A stretch of DNA of 64,000 nt from the NCBI RefSeq assembly GCF_002082565.1, contig NZ_CP020562.1, positions 3,782,001 through 3,846,000 on the forward strand, given 5' to 3'. The first letter of the stretch is position 1; each line of letters begins with the position of its first letter. The translations under genes were made by a program, and so were the position numbers. This stretch comes from Halomonas sp. GT (GTDB lineage: Bacteria > Pseudomonadota > Gammaproteobacteria > Pseudomonadales > Halomonadaceae). A model generated the notes under the pieces. That model was not told the origin of the DNA, made no database searches, and worked only from the letters and a program-made list of their open reading frames with translations. Positions 7,688 through 16,941 of the stretch are shown piece by piece.

Positions 7688-9835
7688 CTAGGCACGACGC
7701 TCCCATAGCGTGACTTCCGAGAGGCTGTGCTGGTATTTATGCATGGTCTCACGAATCACAAAGGGCACTTTTTCAGGGGCGCTAATCATCCGGAAATTGG
7801 GTTCAAGCAGCGCTTTAAGGCCATCCAACGTGCTAACGTTTTCACCATCTTTCTTGAACCCACCAATCCACTCTTCCTTGGGCGTGTACTCTTCCAGCCA
7901 AGTATAAGGCGAGGCGATCATCAAAATGCCGCCTACATTGATGCGCTGATGGATCGTTTGCAGAAACTGTGCAGGCTTGTAAAGTCGGTCGATCAGGTTG
8001 GCGGCCAGTACAAGATCATAATTGCTGAACTGTGGCTTGAGATTGCATGCATCACCTTGATGAAAGCTAACGCGGCTCGCCGACTCTTCCAGCCCCAGAC
8101 TCGCTAACGTACGCTCCTGGTAGCTGACTAGTTCGCCCTCTTCCACACGGGTATAACGCAACACTTTTTGCTCGGCCATCTCCACGCCCTGGCGAATAAA
8201 GTTAGCCGAGAAGTCCACGCCATCAACGTGTTCAAACTCGCGGGCCAGCTCAAAACTGGAGCGCCCACTGGCACACCCTAGATCGAGGGCGCGCTTCTTC
8301 TGCTTGCCCGACAGGCTGTCCAACGCCCGGTTGGCCAATGCTTGTGGGAAGTTAGCAACGCCAAACCAGTCATCGCCGTAATGAAACTCTGCATACTCAG
8401 CCATGCGAGCATCGCTTTCATAATAGGCGCTGGGCAGCGTAACCTCTGCATCCGACACCACATAGCGGAAACCTGCATGCTGGAAAAAATGACGCCGAAA
8501 CGCATAGCGGGCACTAAGACGCGTTTCGTTACCACACGATATCCATGAGCCGCCCTTAATCAGATTATGCTGATTGTCGAAAGTCGGTGTTGTGAAATCA
8601 TCGTACAGCGGATGAACATCAAACCCTGGGAATGGATAGGTCGGGGTCTCCACCCATTGCCAGACGTTGCCCACGACATCAAACCACTGACCGTGCTGAA
8701 AACGAGTCACTGGGCAGGAGGAAGCGCCATGATCCAGATGCAGGTTGGCATTGGCGGGCGAACCACTATTTAGCTCGGTGACACCGGCTTCTTCAACCAA
8801 GCGATGCCATTCATCCTCTGTTGGCATACGAACAGGCTGGCCGATCTGCTCACTTTTCCAGTTGCAGAAGGCTTTGGCTTCATGGAAGTTGACTTCAACA
8901 GGCCAATCCCAAGGCATCTCTACTTCCTCTGTCATCAAGCGTAGACACCATTCGTTTTTCCACACCCAAAAAGTGGGGTGCGTCGCTTTAGCAAATTTGC
9001 GCCAGCTCAACCCTTCTTCAGACCAAAACGTATCGCTCAAATAGCCGCCAGCTTCTACAAACTCAAGAAACTCACTGTTACTCACCAAGAACTGGCTAGC
9101 CTTGAACTCATCCACATCAGCCTTGTGATGGCCGTACTCGTTATCCCAGCCGTACCAAGGGTCGTCAAAGGACTTGCCTAAGGTTACCCCTCCCCCTGGC
9201 ACTGTGATCAGGCTGTTTTCCGGTGGCTCTCCGCTAATGCTCACCGGCTCCCATTCTCTCTGGGGAGTCACCAGATGAAGCTGCTGTTGACGGATTAATA
9301 CTGACGACGTTTCCAGGTGAATCCGCTCGTGCTCAATGCCCATGACAATGGGCCAAAATGGGCTGTCCCAACCAACTGGCAGCGTAAGCGGTAGCTCTCG
9401 AATCAATGTGAGTACCGCCGCACGAACCTTGTCGCGGTAGCTCATGACATCACTGACTGACGGCCACTCATAGTGGTCATCATTCAGGTCATCCCAACTC
9501 ATCTCATCGACGCCAACAGCAAAAATAGACTCCATGTTGGGATCGATACGAGTGGGCAGGAGTTTAGCCAGCACTAGCTTGTTGACGAAAAACGTCGCGG
9601 TATGCCCGAGGTAGAAAATCAGTGGATGCCTAAGAGGGATGGACTTCCGAACGTACGCTTCCTCGCTCACTAATGTAGTAAAAAGCGACTCATAGCGGTC
9701 AAACGTCGCGGTAAAACAGGTCTCAATATCCCGACGTGTCGCGTCAGGATCATTACCAGCCAGCATCACAGTGCGGGGGAAAAGGCCGAATGATGTCGAT
9801 TCCTTCAGCCCAGCTTGGGAATTGGTGGAAGTCAT
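7688..9835 (-). CDS. ovoA: OvoA, 5-histidylcysteine sulfoxide synthase with fused methyltransferase
   Basis: A three-domain protein of 715 residues (719 if the GTG at 9847 is used). An N-terminal DinB-like domain carries the iron-binding HX3HXE motif (GIEHERIHLET, H169, H173, E175). A formylglycine-generating-enzyme-like C-type lectin domain (about 210-460) ends in WISCGNETRLSARYAFRRH. A C-terminal SAM methyltransferase has the ALDLGCASGRSS loop. This domain order is that of OvoA, which joins cysteine and histidine through a sulfoxide C-S bond and N-methylates 4-mercaptohistidine to give ovothiol A, a redox-active thiol. The separate lyase that cleaves the sulfoxide is not nearby. The ATG at 9835 is preferred over GTG because AAGG lies upstream, but the spacing is long. 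It is monocistronic. Confidence 0.92.
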   Translation of the reverse strand: MTSTNSQAGLKESTSFGLFPRTVMLAGNDPDATRRDIETCFTATFDRYESLFTTLVSEEAYVRKSIPLRHPLIFYLGHTATFFVNKLVLAKLLPTRIDPNMESIFAVGVDEMSWDDLNDDHYEWPSVSDVMSYRDKVRAAVLTLIRELPLTLPVGWDSPFWPIVMGIEHERIHLETSSVLIRQQQLHLVTPQREWEPVSISGEPPENSLITVPGGGVTLGKSFDDPWYGWDNEYGHHKADVDEFKASQFLVSNSEFLEFVEAGGYLSDTFWSEEGLSWRKFAKATHPTFWVWKNEWCLRLMTEEVEMPWDWPVEVNFHEAKAFCNWKSEQIGQPVRMPTEDEWHRLVEEAGVTELNSGSPANANLHLDHGASSCPVTRFQHGQWFDVVGNVWQWVETPTYPFPGFDVHPLYDDFTTPTFDNQHNLIKGGSWISCGNETRLSARYAFRRHFFQHAGFRYVVSDAEVTLPSAYYESDARMAEYAEFHYGDDWFGVANFPQALANRALDSLSGKQKKRALDLGCASGRSSFELAREFEHVDGVDFSANFIRQGVEMAEQKVLRYTRVEEGELVSYQERTLASLGLEESASRVSFHQGDACNLKPQFSNYDLVLAANLIDRLYKPAQFLQTIHQRINVGGILMIASPYTWLEEYTPKEEWIGGFKKDGENVSTLDGLKALLEPNFRMISAPEKVPFVIRETMHKYQHSLSEVTLWERRA

Positions 9836-10321
9836 CTCTTGGAGCACCTTTTTATCTTTAAAAACATGAGTTTTCTCGCACCCCGCCCAGGTATGGCGGC
9901 CTCTCTATCACCACCGCTGAATTGCATTTGCACGAGGCAGATACCTATGATCATTAAAAACCATAAACTTGTACAAAAGCTAGCCTAGCTATACAAAAAG
10001 TTAGCCATGGTGCATTTTTTACATTTACGTTTCAATAAAAAGAAGGCTTTACACTGGATGGCGACACACCTATTAATGAAGCATCACTGCCTTCAACACA
10101 TGCTTGTTTAAGAATGCGAAGAGCAATGAAAAGGTCTGATCCAGCATCGATATGCAGAGATCTGAGCCATTGATGCAGAATTCAAAACGCAGGGAGAGAA
10201 GGAGGGATAAATACAAGATAATGTTACAGATGAAAAAACGTTAGCCGCCTTTCATCGGTAGTAAAAAGAGGCTGCTTGGAATAAGCGCATCACTGCAGCT
10301 TATACTAAAGCCTGGTGCAGA
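9836..10321. other. Intergenic region upstream of ovoA, with a direct repeat
   Basis: Nearly 490 bases with no convincing gene. The ovoA promoter must lie here. A direct repeat, TACAAAAGCTAGCC at 9972-9985 and TACAAAAAGTTAGCC at 9992-10006, brackets a small palindrome AGCTAGCCTAGCT. This looks like a regulator site but has no assigned factor. The rest is AT-rich, and I see no terminator or RNA gene. Confidence 0.4.
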
Positions 10322-10732
10322 TTATTCGTTAATACGTTGCCGCAGCAAATTCAGTTCCTGTGTGTGCTCTTCAAGCTCACGTACTTCTTCTGCTAATTTT
10401 TCACGCCGTTTCTGAATATCGTCTTCGTCGCCCTCTCTGAGAGCTTCCTCAAGTGCTAACTCACGTTCACGTACCTCTTCCTGGCTCTCCAGAACCTCTT
10501 CGGCAGCCTCTATAATCACTTGCTCATTTGTGCAGTTCTCTTCGATGGAGTGCAATGCACGCTGCAACCCTCTAACACGATGCTGATTATCGTGTGCTTG
10601 AGCGTATTCCAGCTGTTGTCTTAAGACAGTCGCTTTATCTTCACACAACCTTTCTGCTGCGTGCGCTGCTGGCAGCAGTAAAACGCCTGCAGTTGCAGCT
10701 AAACTTAAACAACAAAGCCATGTTTTTTTCAT
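10322..10732 (-). CDS. DUF1090 periplasmic protein (YqjC-like)
   Basis: A 136-residue exported protein. A lysine-rich N-terminus and hydrophobic core are followed by a signal-peptidase site near AHA-A (residue 26). The mature protein has the DUF1090 pattern: a conserved cysteine pair (LCEDK and ENCTNE), a QLEYAQAHDNQHRVRGLQRAL helix, then a long charged coiled coil to the C-terminus. YqjC in E. coli is a periplasmic protein of unclear function, sometimes linked to stress. A GGAG site precedes the ATG. It is followed at a distance by the MvaT-like gene on the same strand. No function is proposed beyond family membership. Confidence 0.82.
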   Translation of the reverse strand: MKKTWLCCLSLAATAGVLLLPAAHAAERLCEDKATVLRQQLEYAQAHDNQHRVRGLQRALHSIEENCTNEQVIIEAAEEVLESQEEVRERELALEEALREGDEDDIQKRREKLAEEVRELEEHTQELNLLRQRINE

Positions 10733-10870
10733 TACTCGCTCCTAGCGCTCTACGTGCTTTACAAGGTAAGCGTAAAAAAATATATCGACCTTATAAAGAT
10801 ATAGGGACCATTTCCAGCTAGTAAATATCCGCCGCTCGCGGAGGAACCATGCGAGCGACGAATGAACAGA

Positions 10871-11254
10871 TTAGGCGCGTTCTTCTACCACCCAACTAAC
10901 CACTTCTTCATTGCCGAATTCAGCTTTCCACTCTTTAATGACGTTATGGTTGCCACCACGCGTTTCAACGACTTCCCCAGTGTGTGGGTTCTTGTACACT
11001 TTTAAAGGGCGCTTCTTGCGGCCATCGGTACTGCTTGTTTTGGTGCCTTTAACAGATGCGGAGCGATAGGATGGGTCGAGCATTTCGCATACATCGCGGG
11101 CTAGCTTGCCATGCTCTGTCATAAGCGCTTGCAATTTCTCGTTGAACTCCAGCTCTTTTTTCAATTCACTATTGTTTTCAAGCGCTTGCAACTCTTCCTG
11201 TAGCTGCTTTAACATCTGCTCTTTCTTGATGTAGTCGCTTAATACTGATGCCAT
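10871..11254 (-). CDS. MvaT-like H-NS-family nucleoid protein
   Basis: A 127-residue DNA-binding protein. The N-terminal half (about 1-60) is a charged coiled coil for oligomerisation. The C-terminal half has the MvaT/TurA-type DNA-binding block with KVYKNPHTGEVVETRGGNHN and the following KEWKAEFG. These proteins coat AT-rich DNA and silence acquired genes, the H-NS role in Pseudomonas and relatives. A strong AAGGAG site lies eight bases before the ATG. The gene is alone between a DUF1090 gene and an AmiS/UreI gene. Silencing of AT-rich accessory regions is known for the family; targets here are not inferred. Confidence 0.88.
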   Translation of the reverse strand: MASVLSDYIKKEQMLKQLQEELQALENNSELKKELEFNEKLQALMTEHGKLARDVCEMLDPSYRSASVKGTKTSSTDGRKKRPLKVYKNPHTGEVVETRGGNHNVIKEWKAEFGNEEVVSWVVEERA

Positions 11255-11447
11255 GTATTCATCTCCTTAATTTTTAATTTCTTTGCCATATACTGATAGC
11301 ACAGTAAAACATGTTAAGAGTGCTACTTCAGCATGGCAGGCGTACTCACGAACAGGTGTAATTATTAAACGATTATATACCGTGTGATTTCATAATGTGG
11401 GTGTTCTCAAAAAATTTTAAGTATTGTTTACGTTTAGTAACGAACCG

Positions 11448-11966
11448 CTATGTATTGATGATTCCTAATAATATCAGAACGCCAGGAATCCAACCCGTAA
11501 AAACTGCGCAAAAGAGTGTATAAATTGCAACTGAATGCTGTATTTTTTTCGCTAATGCTAGCAAGCAAAAGAAGCTGAACCACAAAGCAGACCATGCAAA
11601 CCAGCTAAATGTATTCCACAGCTCAAAGTTAATTCCTATATCGGCGATAGAGCTTGCTCCAACAAACGCTGCTGTAATACTAACAAAAAAGCAGAACCAT
11701 CCAAGACCTGTTCCATCCGCCTTTAAAAACTGGTTAGCTCCAACCCAAAGATAAGTAAAAGCGAATAACAAGGTAAATGCCCCCGTGCTAATTGCAGCAG
11801 AATTATCCGGTTCTCGGAAAATCAAATAGACAGCAATAATGAAGCTCAACACACCAACCATGATGTTGATAACAGATACTTCTTTGTCACCAATTTTTCC
11901 CAGCAGCCATATTCCGTTCACAAACAGTACTGCTCCGACATATAGCAAGGTAAGCCCTAAAATCAT
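11448..11966 (-). CDS. AmiS/UreI-family urea or amide channel
   Basis: A 172-residue membrane protein with six predicted helices of the AmiS/UreI family, which form proton-gated or passive channels for urea and short amides. Recognisable family features are the LLYVGAVLFVNGIWLLG first helix, the YLWVGANQ helix end and the C-terminal FTGWIPGVLILLG helix. The ATG at 11966 is chosen because AGGA lies nine bases upstream; an ATG at 11975 overlaps that site. No amidase or urease gene adjoins it in the window, so the cargo, whether urea, acetamide or a formamide, is undetermined. The gene is monocistronic, with a roughly 550-base upstream region. Confidence 0.83.
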   Translation of the reverse strand: MILGLTLLYVGAVLFVNGIWLLGKIGDKEVSVINIMVGVLSFIIAVYLIFREPDNSAAISTGAFTLLFAFTYLWVGANQFLKADGTGLGWFCFFVSITAAFVGASSIADIGINFELWNTFSWFAWSALWFSFFCLLALAKKIQHSVAIYTLFCAVFTGWIPGVLILLGIINT

Positions 11967-12512
11967 CACAACCATTCCTGTAGTTATTTTTTAATTTTTT
12001 CTGGCGTTTTTAGTTTTCTTTTTCTACTGCTCCACTGCATATTTGATAAATGCTACCTCCTCTCTATACATACCTCCTCTCTAGATACCTCAGCGTTTTA
12101 AAAAAGAAAGTAACTTCCAATTAACATGGTCGTCGACGTGTAAACCTGTAACTGCTTATTTTTATTTTATTTTCATGGAACGATTCATTTTATTCAAACG
12201 ACAGCCAAGGCATAGCAGCACATCATGCGGGCTAAGAAAGACCGAGATGGCACCAAGAAACCCTATTTAAAAGCCGGGAGAGTATAACAGGGGTTGCATA
12301 ACCAACCATTGAAATTAGTGTTATATCTTCATAAGAAGTCGCAACGAAATGCTAGCGTCAACGACCTTTGCGATACTGAATCATTCTTCATAATTCACTG
12401 GTAGCCCTGCAGGCCAAATCACAAAAAAACGTGATACGATAATCCTCTATAAAAGCTATATTTTCTGTCGTTTTTTGCGACAACTTCATCGTAAAGGGAA
12501 TCAACGTTCACC
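11967..12512. other. Intergenic region between amiS and paaX with a short tandem repeat
   Basis: This 546-base region holds the divergent promoters of amiS and paaX. A short direct repeat, TACCTCCTCTCTA, starts at 12054 and again at 12071, with a third partial copy at 12086. A TGATACG element sits at 12432-12438, about 80 bases before paaX. No coding potential or RNA gene is apparent in the remainder. Confidence 0.4.
12428..12442 (+). promoter_or_regulatory. Possible PaaX operator upstream of paaX
   Basis: The 15-mer around TGATACG matches about 10 of 15 positions of the E. coli PaaX consensus (WWTRTGATTCGYGWT, recalled from the literature). The same TGATACG-N-TA core occurs upstream of paaN at 15813, which is the main support. 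Its place before paaX would allow autoregulation. Confidence 0.35.
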
Positions 12513-13439
12513 ATGTCGTCAGCTACAGACTGCGTCGCTACGCTTATTGATGACTTCCAGAAGCGTCGGCCTATTCGCGCCGGCTCACTGATTATTACTG
12601 TCTATGGCGACTCTATCGTTCCACGGGGCGGTACTGTGTGGTTGGGCAGTCTGTCGAAACTGGTGGAGCCCATCGGAATCAATGAGCGTCTGGTGCGTAC
12701 ATCGGTTTACCGACTGACCCATGAAACCTGGCTACGCGGTGAGAAGGTCGGTCGTCGCAGCTACTATCGGTTAAGTGGCCCTGGGCGGCGTCGTTTTGAA
12801 CAAGCTTTCAAGCGTGTCTATCACGGTGCCCAGCCTCCTTGGTCGGGCCAGTGGACATTGGCGCTGCTGACGCAGCTGCCAGCCGACCGTCGCCAGCAGA
12901 TTCGCGATGAACTTGAATGGCTCGGCTTCGGTAGTTTTGCTCAGGGCGTGCTGGCACATCCCACGCTGTCATGCGCGGAAACCATGGTGGCCTTGCAAGA
13001 GCTTGATGCGGCAGACGATACGATCGTAATGCAGACACAGACCATGGAGCCCATGACCAGTAAGCCGCTGCGCCTGCAGGTCAGAGATAGCTGGAATCTC
13101 GACGAACTCGCCGAGCTGTATCAGCGGTTTCTGGTTAAGTTTCGCCCACTGTGGAATGCGCTCAACGCAGAGAACCATTTAGGGCAGGAAGAGTGCTTCA
13201 TTGCTCGCACCTTGCTGATTCACGAGTATCGTAAGGTTCAGTTACGTGACCCCCTACTGCCTGACGAACTGCTCCCTACTGCGTGGGAAGGCCGCTATGC
13301 CCATCAGCTCTGTCGCAACCTCTATCGGTTGCTCTACGAGCGCGCAGAGCACTGGCTAGACAGGCACCTAGAAACTGCCGAGGGCCCATTACCAGCCCCC
13401 GGCCCCAGCTTCTACCAGCGCTTCGGCGGACTGGAATGA
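12513..13439 (+). CDS. paaX: PaaX, phenylacetate catabolon repressor
   Basis: A 308-residue transcriptional repressor of the PaaX family. Family members bind promoters of phenylacetate genes and are released by phenylacetyl-CoA. Visible features are the winged-helix N-terminus (LIITVYGDSIVPRGGTVWLGSL and VRTSVYRLTHETWL), a central cysteine-poor domain, and the C-terminal block with EECFIARTLLIHEYRKVQLRDP, LLPTAWEG and LCRNLYR typical of PaaX. Its length matches E. coli PaaX (about 316). It is convergent with paaY. It sits beside the paaN-paaY and paaFGHIJK units, consistent with control of the whole 12.5-28.7 kb set. The upstream TGATACG motif suggests autoregulation. Confidence 0.94.
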   Translation: MSSATDCVATLIDDFQKRRPIRAGSLIITVYGDSIVPRGGTVWLGSLSKLVEPIGINERLVRTSVYRLTHETWLRGEKVGRRSYYRLSGPGRRRFEQAFKRVYHGAQPPWSGQWTLALLTQLPADRRQQIRDELEWLGFGSFAQGVLAHPTLSCAETMVALQELDAADDTIVMQTQTMEPMTSKPLRLQVRDSWNLDELAELYQRFLVKFRPLWNALNAENHLGQEECFIARTLLIHEYRKVQLRDPLLPDELLPTAWEGRYAHQLCRNLYRLLYERAEHWLDRHLETAEGPLPAPGPSFYQRFGGLE

Positions 13440-13462
13440 GTGCCTAAGGAGGCCACTGAATT

Positions 13463-13498
13463 AGTCGCCACATACCACCGCTCATGGCTGTGGCGACT
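13463..13498. terminator. Convergent hairpin between paaX and paaY
   Basis: Perfect 10-base arms AGTCGCCACA and TGTGGCGACT enclose a 16-base loop. The right arm overlaps the last codons and stop of paaY. There is no T-run on either strand, so this may be a weak terminator or an mRNA 3' end stabiliser rather than a strong intrinsic terminator. Confidence 0.4.
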
Positions 13499-14096
13499 TA
13501 TCCAGCGTCTGCTGCTTAGGTTGTGTATCACCGGCCAGCAAGGTTGGCCGGTCAGCATCAAGTTCTGCCAGCGGTTCACAAGGTTCCAAGCTGTCACGGC
13601 AACGGGTCACTAAACGCTGATACTCTTGGGTACCCTGCTGCTTCCAAGCAAACTCTTCATCGCTCAGCGGCCGTTTAACCTTTGCAGGAGCCCCCATCAC
13701 CAGAGACTGTGGCTCGCACTCAAATCCCGCTTTGACGAACGCGGCCGCCGCAACAATAGAGCGCTCAGCAATGTGAGCACCGTCCATCACTACAGCGTTC
13801 ATGCCGACCATGGCATCACGCCCAATCACGCAGCCATGCAAAACCGCGCCGTGGCCGATATGGCCATCCTTTTCGACCTTAGTGACGCACCCCGGAAAGC
13901 CGTGCATGACGCAGGTATCCTGTAGGTTCGCGCCCTCTTCCAGCACCAGGCGTCCGAAGTCACCGCGCATCACCGCGCCGGGGCCAACGTAACAATTGGG
14001 GCCAACAATCACATCCCCGATCAACACTGCGGTTGGGTGGACATAAGCCGTCGGGTGCACTACCGGCGTCACCCCTTCAAGACGATAGTAAGGCAT
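13482..14096 (-). CDS. paaY: PaaY, hexapeptide-repeat thioesterase of the phenylacetate pathway
   Basis: A 204-residue left-handed beta-helix protein of the gamma-carbonic-anhydrase-like group. Hexapeptide repeats run from about 10 to 150 ([64 protein letters not shown]) with the histidines that hold the metal. In E. coli, PaaY is a thioesterase that hydrolyses dead-end CoA esters formed from the reactive ring-1,2-epoxide branch, protecting the cell. The ATG at 14096 has GGAG six bases upstream. The gene follows paaN by 11 bases and is therefore in its operon. The length is close to E. coli PaaY (196). Confidence 0.92.
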   Translation of the reverse strand: MPYYRLEGVTPVVHPTAYVHPTAVLIGDVIVGPNCYVGPGAVMRGDFGRLVLEEGANLQDTCVMHGFPGCVTKVEKDGHIGHGAVLHGCVIGRDAMVGMNAVVMDGAHIAERSIVAAAAFVKAGFECEPQSLVMGAPAKVKRPLSDEEFAWKQQGTQEYQRLVTRCRDSLEPCEPLAELDADRPTLLAGDTQPKQQTLDKSPQP

Positions 14097-14107
14097 CACG
14101 TTCTCCG

Positions 14108-15784
14108 TTAGTTCGATTGGCAGTGGCGGCGGCTTTGCACCACCACAAAGCGACTGGCAACAAAGGCTTGATTACATAGCGAGGCATTGGCCGCTGGATT
14201 ACCGCCTGTGGCGTGAAAGTCACTGAAAGCAGCCGACTGGTTGACGAATATCCCCCCATCCAGGTTCAACGAAAGCGGCGTCGCCACGTCCATCGCCAAC
14301 TCTTCGAACTGCTCGGCCACTGCCTCATCAGTCGTATAGCCACCTAGGGTTATCGCGCCCTTTTCCCGGATCACGTCACGCGCCAGTTCAATGCTATGCG
14401 CGGTGTTCTCAGTCGCGATAACAAAGCTGATGGGGCCGAAGCGTTCCTCACCATAGGTAGCCTTCTGTGCTGCATCTACCTTGAGGATAAGCGGCGTGTG
14501 AATGCGGGCGTCAGAGTATTGGGCGTGTTTTCGTGACTCGCTATCCAGGACTATTTCGCCCAAACCACGGCACTCATCAATCCGTGCTTGCGTGTCTACT
14601 GACTGCAGGGCACCTAACACCGTGCAGGCGCGGTCATTGTCACTCAGAAATGCCTGTACAGCTTTCGCAAGCGCTGCCGCCACGTCGTCAAAACTCAAAT
14701 GGCCATCCGCTGTTTCAATACCATTTTTGGGTACATAAATAGCCTGAGGGGTCGTGCACATCTGCCCGGAATAAAGGCTCAGCGAGAAGGCAAGATTCGC
14801 AGTGACCGCTTTAAGGTTATCCACGCTGTCGATAATGACCGTGTTGACACCGGCTTTCTCAGCGAACACCTGAGCCTGAGTAGCGTTATCTATCAACCAA
14901 TCGCCAAAGGTATTGGAGCCGGTGAAATCGATCAGCTTGACCGCAGGATCAAGCGCCAGCGTTTTCGTCAGCGGCGCATCTACCGTGTCGGGTGCCAAAC
15001 TCACCAGGCAGGGATCAAAGCCCGCTTCTTCAAGCACCTGCTGAGCAACTCGTGTCGTTATCGCCAATGGCAGAATAGCGCCAGGATGCGGTTTAAGAAT
15101 GACGGGGTTGCCTGTCGCCAGACTGGCAAACAAGCCGGGATAAGTATTCCAGGTGGGAAAAGTAGAACAGGCCACCACCAACGAGATGCCGCGTGGCACG
15201 ATGTGAAAACGCTTATCCATGACAATGGGATCATGCTTGCCCTGGGGCTTAACCCACTGTGCGGTAGCAGGAATCTGCGCCATCGCTTGCCAAGCATAGG
15301 CCACGGCTTCAAGGCCGCGATCCTGAGCATGCGGCCCACCTGCCTGAAACGCCATCAACGGCCCCTGGCCGCTGGTATGCATCACCGCCTGGGCGATCTC
15401 CGGGCTCATGGCATTAAGGCGCGACAGGATTTCCAGACATACCCCCACACGCGCGTCAGCCCCGGCATCCCTCCAATCACGCATCGCCACTTGCATGGCC
15501 GCTATCAGTTCGTCGGGGTTTGGCTGGTTATAAGTAATGCCAAGCTCGAACCCATAAGGTGAGACTTCGCCGCCCACGTGGTGAGTGCTGCCAACACTAT
15601 TCAGCGTAAATGGTTGGTTGAGCAGTGACTCAAATCTCGATGGTGCCGCTTTAACGGCATCTTCGGGGTATTTGCGCATGCTTTCTGGGTAGGGCGTCCA
15701 AAAATTACGGCTAGAGATGGCGCCGACAGCCTGGTCAAGAATGTCACGGTGAAGGTCAAACATCTGCTGCGCTGATTGCGTCAT
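14108..15784 (-). CDS. paaN: PaaN, aldehyde dehydrogenase-type phenylacetate protein
   Basis: A 558-residue aldehyde dehydrogenase-fold protein matching PaaN of the stand-alone type, lacking a MaoC hydratase domain. The cofactor-binding [15 protein letters not shown] segment, [14 protein letters not shown] and the catalytic cysteine in [14 protein letters not shown] are visible; the C-terminus includes [26 protein letters not shown]. PaaN-type enzymes are proposed to oxidise the semialdehyde formed after opening of the oxepin ring. The window also has the bifunctional PaaZ, so the two may be redundant or differ in substrate. AGGAG lies seven bases before the ATG at 15784. It leads the paaN-paaY operon and is divergent from paaF. 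Confidence 0.9.
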   Translation of the reverse strand: MTQSAQQMFDLHRDILDQAVGAISSRNFWTPYPESMRKYPEDAVKAAPSRFESLLNQPFTLNSVGSTHHVGGEVSPYGFELGITYNQPNPDELIAAMQVAMRDWRDAGADARVGVCLEILSRLNAMSPEIAQAVMHTSGQGPLMAFQAGGPHAQDRGLEAVAYAWQAMAQIPATAQWVKPQGKHDPIVMDKRFHIVPRGISLVVACSTFPTWNTYPGLFASLATGNPVILKPHPGAILPLAITTRVAQQVLEEAGFDPCLVSLAPDTVDAPLTKTLALDPAVKLIDFTGSNTFGDWLIDNATQAQVFAEKAGVNTVIIDSVDNLKAVTANLAFSLSLYSGQMCTTPQAIYVPKNGIETADGHLSFDDVAAALAKAVQAFLSDNDRACTVLGALQSVDTQARIDECRGLGEIVLDSESRKHAQYSDARIHTPLILKVDAAQKATYGEERFGPISFVIATENTAHSIELARDVIREKGAITLGGYTTDEAVAEQFEELAMDVATPLSLNLDGGIFVNQSAAFSDFHATGGNPAANASLCNQAFVASRFVVVQSRRHCQSN

Positions 15785-15808
15785 GGGGCGCTCCTGCACT
15801 CACTTATT

Positions 15809-15823
15809 TTTTTGATACGCTAT
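15809..15823 (+). promoter_or_regulatory. Possible PaaX operator upstream of paaN
   Basis: TTTTTGATACGCTAT matches about 12 of 15 positions of the recalled E. coli PaaX consensus. It lies 25-39 bases before the paaN start, where a bound repressor would block transcription, and shares its TGATACG core with the site before paaX. Confidence 0.45.
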
Positions 15824-16078
15824 ACCAATTAAGACTAACTTTCCCGTAACAAAACATCAAACGCTTTCCCTGACACCCTTGCTTAAGAATTAGCCCGCCA
15901 CGATCGATAAACGCGATATATACGGGCTGAAGATCGCTTTTTGGGCCAATTCTCCACCTTTCATACCATGGTCTAATAACTATCACTCACTCGCTATAAA
16001 TACATACAAATCATTGTTAACAAGACATAAATTATCAAAAAAACCGTTAAGCGACACACTAACAACAATGAAGATATA

Positions 16079-16106
16079 TTGATGTGTATCAAAATAAATC
16101 TATACT
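16079..16106 (+). promoter_or_regulatory. Predicted sigma70-type promoter of paaFGHIJK
   Basis: TTGATG at 16079-16084 and TATACT at 16101-16106 are separated by 16 bases, 45 bases before the paaF start. The paaA promoter has the same layout (TTGATA, 16 bases, TATACT). A degenerate inverted repeat (GCGACACA at 16051, TGTGTATC at 16083) overlaps it. Confidence 0.5.
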
Positions 16107-16151
16107 CGGCAGATATTCATCCTGTGCGCCACAGGCCGAACTGAGGTAAAA

Positions 16152-16925
16152 ATGCCCACTACTCTAAAAATAACTCCGCCCCTGGAAGGCGTTTTATGCA
16201 TCACGCTGAATCGCCCAGACGCACTGAATGCGCTGAATACCCAGCTGCTTGGCGAACTCGCCGACACCCTGAACAGCGCCGATAGTGACGACAACGTTCG
16301 CGCCGTGGTGATCACCGGAAGTTCGAAAGCATTCGCCGCCGGTGCGGATATTAATGAAATGGCTGAGCGTGACCTAGTCGGCATGTTGGAAGATCCTCGC
16401 CAGCACCACTGGGCCACCATTACGCGTTTCCGCAAACCAATCATTGCTGCCGTTAACGGCTACGCCTTGGGCGGTGGCTGTGAGCTAGCCATGCATGCCG
16501 ACATCATTATTGCCGGTGAAAGTGCCCTGTTCGGCCAGCCTGAAATCAATCTGGGCATCATGCCCGGTGCTGGTGGTACCCAGCGTCTGCTTAGAGCGGT
16601 GGGCAAATCACTGGCTACCCAAATGGTGCTAACTGGCGAGCCCATTTCTGCTCGCCGCGCCCTTGAAGCAGGCCTGATTAGCGAGATTACCCAGCCCGAA
16701 TTAACCCTTGAGCGCGCCATGGCCATTGCAACGCGCATTGCCGCCAAGGCACCGCTGGCCGTGCGCTTGGCGCGGGAATCGCTACACAAGGCGATGGATA
16801 CCGACCTAGCCACTGGCCTGCGCTTTGAACGCCATGCGTTCACCTTATTGGCGGGCACTGCCGACCGCAAAGAGGGCATTCGCGCTTTCCAAGAAAAACG
16901 ACCTGCCACTTTTCAAGGGCACTGA
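16152..16925 (+). CDS. paaF: PaaF, 2,3-dehydroadipyl-CoA hydratase
   Basis: A 257-residue crotonase-fold enzyme. The pathway step is hydration of 2,3-dehydroadipyl-CoA to 3-hydroxyadipyl-CoA. The oxyanion-hole segments FAAGADINEMAE and VNGYALGGGCELAMHADIIIAGE are intact, followed by FGQPEINLGIMPGAGGTQRL with the catalytic glutamate of hydratases. The C-terminal FQEKRPATFQGH is typical. A GAGG site precedes the ATG. It is first in the paaFGHIJK operon, with paaG starting 16 bases after its stop. The catalytic glutamates of true hydratases are present here, unlike isomerase-type PaaG. Confidence 0.93.
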   Translation: MPTTLKITPPLEGVLCITLNRPDALNALNTQLLGELADTLNSADSDDNVRAVVITGSSKAFAAGADINEMAERDLVGMLEDPRQHHWATITRFRKPIIAAVNGYALGGGCELAMHADIIIAGESALFGQPEINLGIMPGAGGTQRLLRAVGKSLATQMVLTGEPISARRALEAGLISEITQPELTLERAMAIATRIAAKAPLAVRLARESLHKAMDTDLATGLRFERHAFTLLAGTADRKEGIRAFQEKRPATFQGH

Positions 16926-16941
16926 CACAAGGATATTACCC

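Larger units (their letters stand above)
15785..16151. promoter_or_regulatory. Divergent paaN-paaF regulatory region
   Basis: This 367-base gap holds both divergent promoters and no gene. It contains a PaaX-like 15-mer near the paaN start and a good paaF promoter near 16079-16106, listed separately. The middle (about 15840-16020) is AT-rich without a recognised element. Confidence 0.55.

Noticed and set aside
14699..15562. A 287-residue open frame on the plus strand opposite paaN
   Set aside because: It is the shadow of a conserved aldehyde dehydrogenase on the other strand; its arginine/histidine-rich sequence resembles no family.
16460..16909. A 149-residue minus-strand frame opposite paaF
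   Set aside because: It is antisense to a complete crotonase-family gene and shows no independent ribosome site or family pattern.
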